Assembly (NCBI GenBank): GCA_903831165.1
Contig: CAIKWV010000031.1
Span: 1-8,819, forward strand
Source of the DNA: an uncultured cyanobacterium
GTDB lineage: Bacteria; Cyanobacteriota; Cyanobacteriia; PCC-6307; Cyanobiaceae
Reading direction: 5' to 3'
DNA length: 8,819 bases
In this document: in pieces, positions 1 through 6,531 of the stretch
Layout of the letters: every line of letters begins with the position of its first letter
Numbering within the stretch: the stretch's first letter is position 1
Made by a program: the position numbers and the translations under genes
Notes under the pieces: generated by a model
The model's input: the letters and a program-made list of their open reading frames with translations, nothing else
What the model was told of the DNA's origin: nothing
Database searches by the model: none

Positions 1-957
1 CGGAATCGCCAGATAGAAATCCGCCTCGAACGTGGCTGAATCAAACACATAACCGGCCGGCAGCGAGCGGCGGGCATAGACACCGCGCACCAATTCATCG
101 AGATAGCGGCGCTCGCGCAAAGGGATGGGCCGGCGCGACAGGCTGCTGCCGCCACACATCTCCACCGCCTTGTGAAAAGCCTGGAACCAGGTATCGATCT
201 GGTCGGGCAGAGAGCAATAGGACGAGACCTTGACTTCACCATCATCGATATCGATATGCCGCTCCCAAGTGCGGGCGCCCTTGGCGTAGCTGACCAGCAT
301 CGAGCTGCGCCAGTCGTGCTGCTCATGGGTGGAGAAGCCGATCACATGGCTGGGATAACGCTGACGCAGATAATCGAGCTGGTTGAGTTCCAGCTCACTG
401 TCCTCGCTGGGATAGAGAGACACGCAATGGTTGATCGCCAACGGAATCGAGCGATTCTCAAAGAAACGCACACAGTCGTCGATCGTTTTTTCATTAGCGC
501 CACCTGTGGAGATGATCACCGGCCGTTGCAATCGGGCGATTCGCTCCAGCAGTGGCCAGGTGGCAATGTCGGAGCTGGCGACCTTAATCAACGGCAGGTC
601 AAACACGCCACACAGCTCCACCGAGGCTTCATCAAATGGCGTGGCCATCGGAATACAGCTGCAACGGCGAATCTCATCAATCAGGGCACGAAAGTCATCG
701 ATGGAAAGCTTGGTGGCTTCGGTCTTCTTGATGTAGCGCGAGTCGGTAAACCCCCGAAACGCCGGATGGATGAACGAATCCACATCGCGAAACTGCAGCT
801 TGATCGCCGTACGCACCGCATTCACGCGTGCCACGGTGGCAAACTCGCGCACAATCCTCAGACCCCGCTCCAGATCGCCCCAGTGATTGTTGGCCAGCTC
901 CAGCACGAACAGGTTCTCAAAAGCCCGTCGATCAGCAGGTGAAATCAAGTCACTCAT
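1..957 (-). CDS. NeuB/SpsE-family sialic (nonulosonic) acid synthase, 3' end outside window
   Basis: I translated this frame by hand; 319 residues are open from an ATG at 957 to the left edge, with no stop reached. Family knowledge: NeuB-type TIM barrels condense phosphoenolpyruvate with N-acetylmannosamine or a related diacetamido-hexose in the cytoplasm, giving sialic, legionaminic or pseudaminic acids for surface glycans. Visible motifs in order: LELANNHWGD (19-28), IKLQF (52-56), ATPFDE (105-110), KVASSD (125-130), ISTGG (149-153), NHCVSLYPS (176-184), GFSTHE (207-212) and WERHID (231-236). H211 and H234 match the two metal-binding histidines of the family. The C-terminal SAF (antifreeze-like) domain starts near 290, and its RRSLPAG (296-302) carries the substrate-contacting arginine. 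Only about 20-40 residues should be missing. WERH replaces the usual EKH, so the substrate may differ. Translation is probably coupled to the upstream carboligase gene. Family is sure; the exact sugar is unknown, so no symbol is given. Confidence 0.93.
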   Translation of the reverse strand, partial: MSDLISPADRRAFENLFVLELANNHWGDLERGLRIVREFATVARVNAVRTAIKLQFRDVDSFIHPAFRGFTDSRYIKKTEATKLSIDDFRALIDEIRRCSCIPMATPFDEASVELCGVFDLPLIKVASSDIATWPLLERIARLQRPVIISTGGANEKTIDDCVRFFENRSIPLAINHCVSLYPSEDSELELNQLDYLRQRYPSHVIGFSTHEQHDWRSSMLVSYAKGARTWERHIDIDDGEVKVSSYCSLPDQIDTWFQAFHKAVEMCGGSSLSRRPIPLRERRYLDELVRGVYARRSLPAGYVFDSATFEADFYLAIP

Positions 958-970
958 GGCGACACCCCCT
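954..970 (-). promoter_or_regulatory. Shine-Dalgarno and ATGA stop-start overlap coupling the two operon genes
   Basis: On the minus strand AGGGGGTG (970-963) differs by one base from the consensus AGGAGGTG and sits 5 bases before the ATG at 957. The TGA stop of the upstream gene (956-954) overlaps this start as ATGA. A 4-base overlap with a strong internal ribosome site is the usual arrangement for translational coupling, so the two proteins are probably made together. Confidence 0.7.
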
Positions 971-2786
971 GAAGCCAGAGACGCAGGTCCTGCAATTGCT
1001 GCTCGGGAAGAGGAGGGTGCATGTCATCAAGCGGCGGGGTATGGATGCGGCCATTAAGCATTCGCGATTTCAATCGGGGCTCGAACTCCTGCTCCGGATC
1101 CAACCGCACCACCGCCACTCGCGGGCCGCTGCCCGACAGCAGCTCGGGTAGTCCCTGAGCCAACTGGTCGCGGCTCTCCAGCCGGCGAACTGGCAAACCG
1201 AAGGCCCTGGCCACAGCTACAAAATCAGGGAAGCTGACGCCCGAAGCTGGTGAAGCCCCGTGCTCGCGACCAAAAAAGTTCGACTGCGTCTGCCGAATCG
1301 AGAGATAGCCACCATTGTCGAGCACCAGCAAGCAGAGATCGAGATCGGATGCAGCCAGACTTTGCAACTCCTGCAAGTTCATCATCAGTGAGCCATCTCC
1401 AGCCAGACAAACGGTGGGACCCGGCAGCCCCAGCTCTCGGGCTGCCGTGGCGGCACCGAGGGCAGCGGGCAGGTCATATCCCATCGAAGCACAACCGCTG
1501 TTGCTGAACATGCGCCGTTTACCAAGCATGCGCAACACCTGAAACGGCACAATGCAGGCAGTGGCATCGCCACAGACCACGCGGCCTGCCTGGGGCAAGG
1601 CCTGATCGAGAGCAAAGATCAGGTGGTAGGGGTTGATCCCTGCTTGCGGCCGCTCGGGGTAGTCCCCAGCCTGCGGTTCCCAGCGTTTGCGCAGCACATT
1701 GCAGCGCTCAAGCCAACGGCGGCGCTCCCTCTGCCGGGCAGTTGAAGGCTCACTCCTGGCAGGCAGAGCCGCCAGCAGGGCCTCGCTGAAGCTGCGAACA
1801 TCGGCCTGGATGCCCAGAGCCACCTGCAGGTAAGGCTTAGCCAGTTCGGCCGGATCGATGTCCACCATCACAATCCGAGCCAAGGGGGCCAAGGCGGTCC
1901 AGTTGTAGCTGACCTGGCGGATATTGAGCCGTGACCCGAGCACCAGCAGCAGATCACAAGCCTGCAGCGCCAGATTGCCCGCCCGGGTGCCGATCGTCCC
2001 AGGTCGCCCAGCGAACAGAGGGTGGTCGTTCTCGAAGACATCATGGCTCCAGGCCGTAAGCACGGGCACGGCGCAGGCCTCGGCCAGAGCCTGCACCGAT
2101 GCGGTCGCATCCGCCAGACGCACCCCGGTACCCAAGAGCAGCAGCGGCCGATCCGCCGTGCTGAGCAACTCCTGGACCGCTGCCAGCTGGGCGGCGGTGG
2201 GCGCCGGCGGGTTGTCCAACTCCGGGACCGGAGCCAGTAGCGACTGGTCAAGAGCCGGCAAAACCATGGCCTGCACATTCACGGGCACCTCCAGCCATAC
2301 AGGTCCAGGCCGGCCGGAGAGAGCCTCACACCAGAGGGAATCCAACACGCCAGCGACATCATCCTGCGGACGCAAGGAGCAAAAGCGCTTGACAAAGGCC
2401 GGCAGGAATTGATCCGAACGGGCCTCCTGGTCGCCTAGCTGACGCAGGGGCAGCTGGGGGCAGGCCTCCAACAGCGTGTCGGTGCGAACCTGGCCGCTGA
2501 GCACCAACATCGGAATCGAATCGGTGTAGGCGCCGAACACGCCATTGAGAGCATTAATGGCACCAGGACCAGAAGTGACACAGAGCAGCGCCGGCATGCC
2601 GCGGATGCGGGCATAGCCCTCGGCCGCCATGGCGCAGGCTTGCTCATGGTGGAGATAGGTGGTGTCCAAGCCAACCGCTTCGCCGATGGCATCGTTGAGA
2701 TGCATGGCGCCGCCACCCGTCACCGCAAAGCAGCGGCGAATTCCCAGCAGCACACAGCGGCGGGCGAGGTAGTCGGCGATCTTCAC
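954..2786 (-). CDS. Thiamine-diphosphate enzyme of the acetolactate synthase superfamily (glycan-locus type)
   Basis: 610 residues with the full three-domain layout: an N-terminal pyrimidine-binding domain (1-175), a central nucleotide-binding-like domain (about 200-340) and a C-terminal pyrophosphate-binding domain (about 385-565). VTGGGAMHLND (22-32) is followed by the catalytic glutamate E48 in HHEQACAMAAEGYAR. RQLGDQE (115-121) is typical of polysaccharide-cluster members. The cofactor motif is GDGS (463-466), ending in DNGGY (490-494). Such enzymes make a carbanion from a 2-keto acid and join it to an acceptor. AHAS makes acetolactate, while YerE of Yersinia is a relative that builds a branched sugar. 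Location beside a NeuB gene favours a sugar role over branched-chain amino acid synthesis, by inference. The start is GTG at 2786, because an in-frame TAG lies at 2795-2793 and the N-terminus fits the family. No clear Shine-Dalgarno precedes it. Catalytic residues appear intact; the substrate is unknown. Confidence 0.93.
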   Translation of the reverse strand: MKIADYLARRCVLLGIRRCFAVTGGGAMHLNDAIGEAVGLDTTYLHHEQACAMAAEGYARIRGMPALLCVTSGPGAINALNGVFGAYTDSIPMLVLSGQVRTDTLLEACPQLPLRQLGDQEARSDQFLPAFVKRFCSLRPQDDVAGVLDSLWCEALSGRPGPVWLEVPVNVQAMVLPALDQSLLAPVPELDNPPAPTAAQLAAVQELLSTADRPLLLLGTGVRLADATASVQALAEACAVPVLTAWSHDVFENDHPLFAGRPGTIGTRAGNLALQACDLLLVLGSRLNIRQVSYNWTALAPLARIVMVDIDPAELAKPYLQVALGIQADVRSFSEALLAALPARSEPSTARQRERRRWLERCNVLRKRWEPQAGDYPERPQAGINPYHLIFALDQALPQAGRVVCGDATACIVPFQVLRMLGKRRMFSNSGCASMGYDLPAALGAATAARELGLPGPTVCLAGDGSLMMNLQELQSLAASDLDLCLLVLDNGGYLSIRQTQSNFFGREHGASPASGVSFPDFVAVARAFGLPVRRLESRDQLAQGLPELLSGSGPRVAVVRLDPEQEFEPRLKSRMLNGRIHTPPLDDMHPPLPEQQLQDLRLWLQGVSP

Positions 2787-2792
2787 GAACAG

Positions 2793-2900
2793 CTAGCGGC
2801 GGAACAGGCCATCGGGGTGCTGGCAAAGGAGCTCAACATGGGCTTTGGCAAACCAATCTAGAAACGAAGAACAGCGATCCGGGCCGCTGAGCTGAGGCGA
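2793..2900 (-). pseudogene. Possible 3' remnant of a lost upstream operon gene
   Basis: Directly upstream of the carboligase gene, a minus-strand frame is open from 2900 to a TAG at 2795-2793, leaving 6 bases before the GTG start. It encodes 35 residues, bounded upstream by a TAG at 2903-2901. Its end, LDWFAKAHVELLCQHPDG and a final LFRR, has a protein-like mix of residues and GC-rich codons like the operon downstream, unlike the T-rich minus strand further up. I read it as the tail of a former first operon gene whose body was lost or replaced. It has no start codon and no recognised family. Competing readings are a plus-strand frame through the same bases ending in TAG at 2859-2861, and plain leader sequence. 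Confidence is low. Confidence 0.25.
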
Positions 2901-3166
2901 CTATCACAGGCAGGCGAAATGAAAGCCTGACGGAATTGGCCAAATCCTGCCGAGCGCAACGCATCAGCAATCGACGCAGAAGACGCAAAATCAAGGCAAT
3001 TCTGACACACGCATCGAAACCAGCCAACCAACTTCACCAAATCGAACAACGAAAAGACTGCAAAACGCACATCACCCTCTTGAGCAGACTTCTCGGGACG
3101 GGAACCAGCCGCAAGCCCCTGAACAGCCAAAGAAAGGATCAAGGCCAGACCGAAGATCCTTGGCAT
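2858..3166 (-). CDS. Hypothetical small secreted protein
   Basis: A 102-residue frame starting with ATG at 3166. The N-terminus looks like a Sec signal peptide: a short basic start (MPR), a hydrophobic core (IFGLALILSLAV) and an AXA-like cleavage site near QGLAAG (about 16-21). The mature part has three cysteines and no recognised domain. A TTG eight codons upstream would spoil the signal peptide, so ATG is preferred. The stop lies 71 bases before the carboligase start, on the same strand, so it could be co-transcribed. Against it: no Shine-Dalgarno is seen, and the whole minus strand here is T-rich, which makes hydrophobic reading frames by chance. It also overlaps the possible gene tail at 2793-2900 in another frame. 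It may be real or spurious. Confidence 0.3.
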   Translation of the reverse strand: MPRIFGLALILSLAVQGLAAGSRPEKSAQEGDVRFAVFSLFDLVKLVGWFRCVCQNCLDFASSASIADALRSAGFGQFRQAFISPACDSRLSSAARIAVLRF

Positions 3167-4876
3167 GCGCAAAATCGATGGACGATTCAATGCACGGAGT
3201 CATGCCTATATCAAGACCTACACAACAGCTCTCCTGTAACGCGACTGAAGACTGCAAGCAAGCCAACTGAATCGACCTCCGACCCAGCTCACCAAGCAAA
3301 CCTTGAGACCTGCGGCATAGAAAGATCTGGGGCGCAGAGACATGTCAAAGGAATACCAGGACGCCAATGAAGACCTCACCAAAGATCACAGGCCAACAGC
3401 TCGTGGAGCAGAGCAAAAGAAAATGAAAACAGAAAACAGGTTAAACGCAAGAAACTTGATGAATCAGCGACAAAACGTGACAACAAAAATCTGGAGGGAA
3501 ACATCATAACCGTGAGCAGGAAAGAGGCCGACAAGAGCCTGATTGCTATCAGGTGAAATGGCAGCAGGCTTGATGGAGACTTGAGACGAGCTGATTGATG
3601 CCTAAAGCACCAAGGATCCAACCCTCAGTCAAACCGCAACAGCCAGCTCATGGGATTCACGCCACACAACTGCAAACAGAGTAACGCGCAGAAAGGCAAA
3701 GACCATGCCGGCGAGAGTTACAGTAACAAGACAGTCGTACATGAGGCACTAGCACTCCAACAACCCGAAACCCCAAAACGATGGAAAGCCGAACCAATGG
3801 CACATGGGAGAAGTGCCATTGAGCATCATCGAGCCAATGCGGCGTCAAGGAACAAGCCCCTTACACCACTATGAGCCCACAATGCAGAAGGGACTGCAAA
3901 AATCAGAAGTGATTGGGGAGCATGTCGAGATGCATAACGTACAACATCAAAGCCAAGATCTCGACGACAGAACCAGAGCAGCCACCAAGATAGGTCCGAG
4001 CTTATGCCGCAACAAAACAAAAGCAGACAAGAAAAGTCAAGACTGACTGGAGGCAAGGGCAGCCAGGGAAAAACCAAACGCTTGTAGCAGAGGGATTAAA
4101 ACTCTCGACCGCCGCGAAGAATGACACGAACTCCTGCGGCCATGAGAAAAGCAACTGCAGTGAAGATAAACATGGACTCTGCGCATCAGCCAAAAATCAC
4201 CAAACAAAACCAGAATGAATTAACGGCGGCCACAAGCATAGCGACGAATGACTCGGGAAAACCATCACCGAAGACTCGACCAATTGGGCTGAATACGTGG
4301 AGAATCCAAAACAGCGACTACAGCTTCTGATTGAAGAACATAGACTCAACGTCCGTTGCACAACGCAGCCAATCGCAGAAGCGAGTCAAGACTCCCGTCG
4401 AAGAAGATATGGACCTTACATTGAGGCGCAATGCCATGCCAATAGCTGGAAACCTAGAAGCAAGCTTGGCCACAAAAAATGACTTTGCGCGAACGCATGA
4501 ATCTGAATAAAACAATCTTTTTATCCAGCTCAGCAATGCAAGATTTAACGCTTGCGCGCGAGCCAGCGGACGACAATAGTATTAATTTCCGCCTAACGCA
4601 AAAACCCTACATCCACTAGCCGCAGACAAAGGGTATTTTGCCCATGCAATGAAGTACTCATTTTCAGACCATTCTTAAGAGAGGGATCAGCCCTCCGACA
4701 TCGCCATCATTCAATCTAGCGTAAAGTGATTGGCACCCGATACTTGCCGAAGTTCAGAGAAAATCAAGAAGCCAGGCGCAACTCTGGCTGAGTTAATGCC
4801 CCACTGCGCAAATCTCAAGGGATTGCCCGAACAATGGAGGTGCTGCTACGGTAGGCTTGAATATTGTTTCATTCCA
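3167..4876. other. Gene-poor tract with strong A-over-T skew on the plus strand
   Basis: No confident gene lies in these 1.7 kb. All reading frames are short, lack ribosome sites, and overlap one another on both strands. The plus strand is very rich in A and poor in T: counted by hand, 3421-3480 has 31 A and 8 T, and 3961-4020 has 23 A and 6 T; the skew fades after about 4560. The minus strand therefore gives many short hydrophobic frames (for example 3376-3621, 3826-4077 and 4002-4193) that look like broken membrane-protein pieces. A decayed membrane-protein gene on the minus strand, a long untranslated RNA or a mutational strand bias could each explain this. No tRNA, repeat array or transposase was seen. 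Confidence 0.5.
4096..4173 (-). CDS. Candidate 25-residue single-span membrane peptide
   Basis: A tiny minus-strand frame from ATG at 4173 to TAA at 4098-4096. It has an uncharged hydrophobic stretch (FIFTAVAFLMAAGV, residues 2-15) followed by a basic tail (RVILRGGREF), the pattern of a one-pass membrane peptide with its C-terminus in the cytoplasm. No Shine-Dalgarno is visible and no family is recognised. Because this strand is T-rich, hydrophobic peptides of this size are expected by chance, so this is only a candidate. Confidence 0.12.
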   Translation of the reverse strand: MFIFTAVAFLMAAGVRVILRGGREF

Positions 4877-5308
4877 GTGACAGCCAAAGTTCTGAGAGTT
4901 TCCATCCTCATGACGGTTTCTGTCGCCGTTGGAGCTTTGGCAGGATGCTCTGAGGCTCCAAGCACAACCAAACCTGCCTCCCAGAAACCAGGAGAATGCT
5001 ACATCGATGCCCAAAACCGTACCCCTAAAAATATCGAGCTAATCGGCTGGGCCTTTGCCAATACCTCAGAATCACCGCAAAGCATTACCATTAAAGTTTT
5101 ATCAAGCGATCAAAGCACTGAGTTTCCAGCCCAGTTATCTGATCGTCCTGACATTGCCAAAGGCTTCAAATCTCCAGCACTGCTCAAAACCGGCTTCTCC
5201 GCATTAATTCCTGTCGCCAAGCTACCAGAAGGAGCCAACATCTCCATCCTGACGCAAAGCAAGTCGGGCGAAGTGTCAACCTGCAAAACCACTTTCAAAG
5301 CCAAGTAA
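4877..5308 (+). CDS. Small secreted lipoprotein with a beta-sandwich-like domain
   Basis: 143 residues from a GTG at 4877. This start gives a classical lipoprotein signal: basic residues (TAKVLR), a hydrophobic core (VSILMTVSVAVGA) and the lipobox LAGC with the lipidated cysteine at residue 24. Starting at 4730 (TTG) or 4796 (ATG) would place a long polar stretch before the signal; ATG at 4910 would remove the basic residues. After a Ser/Thr/Pro/Lys-rich linker, the mature domain begins with GECYID (39-44) and carries GWAF (57-60), RPD (90-92) and GF (106-107). This spacing recalls small beta-sandwich domains found with bacterial glycosyltransferases and surface-glycan proteins, a resemblance from memory and not a database match. 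Cys41 and Cys136 near the two ends of the domain could form a disulfide. It is probably anchored in a membrane facing the periplasm. Function is unknown. No clear Shine-Dalgarno precedes the start and no convincing terminator follows. Confidence 0.7.
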   Translation: MTAKVLRVSILMTVSVAVGALAGCSEAPSTTKPASQKPGECYIDAQNRTPKNIELIGWAFANTSESPQSITIKVLSSDQSTEFPAQLSDRPDIAKGFKSPALLKTGFSALIPVAKLPEGANISILTQSKSGEVSTCKTTFKAK

Positions 5309-6531
5309 CTTTGCATGCAGCATTTCTTCGAAGCTCCTAATAATACATAGTTCCTTATCACTACCCAGGCCATGGTTAAATCCTTGCCTTAGCACAATGC
5401 GTATCGTTGACTCCAGCAGATCGGCCAACACGGCGAGTCAAAATCATATAACCAGCACATAAATTAGGGCCACTTTTAACAGGCATCTTTGAGTTGGACG
5501 ATCAAAGCTTAACGTCTATAACTATATTTGCTTGCAAAATCCTTGTCCGCGGAGTCAAAGCGGCGATAACACACTGCCCCATGCTGCTTTGCATATAGAA
5601 GATCATTTCCAGGCTGCCATTAACAAGAAAAGATCAAGCGCTGCATGCAAGAAGCATTACATTATCCATATTAATCGAGCCATTGCTCTGCCGGCCCATT
5701 AAGATCTAGCCCAACCAAGCTCTCACTCGCTCCGATAACAAATTTGCATGAAAACTGGCGGGAGAGCAATGAACCCACTTGCCCAGCAAAACCTCTTTGT
5801 TACAATTGATCGACAGAATCACAAAGCATGTCATCAAAATTCCGAACTGTCACTACCACTCACTCTTCAAATGCGACCGCCTAGCTCAAGCGGCATAGGC
5901 TCTCGTGAACAACGATTCAGCCGAATGAAGAAACTAACCACGCTGCCGAGACGCGTAGAGCAAAATATCCCCTGCATCTCTATGAAGTGATAAGGGAGTT
6001 TCGGCAAAAGCACCGCCCGATGTTCTGCGGATCTAAGCTTTGACTTTAGATAAAGCTAAGCTGATCACATTCAGTTCGGTGATGCTGGAGGGCTGGCCTT
6101 TCCAGATGCTGCTGTGATTTTGAGACGGGTGTTATGTGAGAATGGTCCGTGTTCAGAGAGCTACGTCACCCTCGCACTACCCCCTGCAGAACGCCCATAG
6201 AGGCTGTCGCCATGGACCCGGTAAAACCCAAAACGGCGACGACACAGGCATCAGCAACTGTGCAAGGAGAGGCTCGCAGAACCCATGCTTGCACTTGATC
6301 AAAAGTACTGTATAACAAGGTCGCCAGCATATCCGCGCGCAGTAGTTCCCTAGATTAACAAAGGATTGCTCAAACCCACTGACCGATGAGGCCAAATGCA
6401 CTAAATAACTACAATAAATCCAACCAAAGGCTAAATTGGACGCATCAGATCTTACTGCCACCGACTCATCGCTGTCGTTCCATTCAAAGGACTGTGGATG
6501 CTAAGTAACGGAATCACGCTTCACTGACGAC
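5309..6531. other. 1.2 kb intergenic gap without a confident gene
   Basis: I see no convincing coding region between the lipoprotein and the glycosyltransferase. The best frame is 5769-5990 (plus), preceded by GGGAG only four bases before its ATG, but its protein is polar and of low complexity with no family resemblance. A cluster of three hairpins lies at 6033-6105, and a longer-range pair, GTCGCC (6206-6211) with GGCGAC (6235-6240), lies beyond it. No tRNA, insertion sequence ends or direct-repeat array were noticed. The glycosyltransferase promoter should lie in the right half, but no convincing -35/-10 pair could be picked out. Confidence 0.5.
6033..6105 (+). other. Cluster of three consecutive hairpins, possible structured RNA
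   Basis: Three inverted repeats follow one another. Hairpin 1: CTAAGCTTT (6033-6041) pairs with AAAGCTAAG (6052-6060), with one mismatch and a 10-base loop. Hairpin 2: ATCAC (6064-6068) pairs with GTGAT (6079-6083). Hairpin 3: CTGGAGGG (6085-6092) pairs with CCTTTCCAG (6098-6105 for the stem), with two G-T pairs and a 5-base loop, and a short ATTTT lies about 10 bases beyond. This could be a small RNA, a leader structure or a terminator. No known RNA family is recognised. Confidence 0.25.

Noticed and set aside
172..942. 256-codon plus-strand frame
   Set aside because: It lies wholly antisense to the NeuB-like gene, whose conserved motifs are clear; GC-rich coding DNA often leaves such a shadow.
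1924..2412. 162-codon plus-strand frame and a 136-codon minus-strand frame overlapping it
   Set aside because: Both lie in other frames of the intact carboligase gene and have compositionally biased, unrecognisable products.
2936..3370. 144-codon plus-strand frame
   Set aside because: It needs a TTG start, has no ribosome site, and its basic, polar product follows from the A-rich plus strand rather than from any family.
4318..4536. 72-codon minus-strand frame in the skewed tract
   Set aside because: Only a TTG start is available, no ribosome site precedes it, and no recognisable domain is seen.
4681..4695. GAGGG/CCCTC hairpin
   Set aside because: Only five base pairs, with no T-run and no adjacent gene end; likely chance.
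2862..4876. Lanthipeptide precursor (prochlorosin-type) in the gene-poor tract
   Set aside because: Considered because of the suspected organism; no Nif11-like leader or double-glycine cleavage site was found in any frame.
5769..5990. 73-codon plus-strand frame with GGGAG close upstream
   Set aside because: The spacing to ATG is only four bases, the product is polar and low in complexity, and nothing resembles a known protein; too weak to call.
6177..6461. 94-codon minus-strand frame
   Set aside because: Cysteine- and tryptophan-heavy composition, no ribosome site and no family resemblance; best explained by chance.
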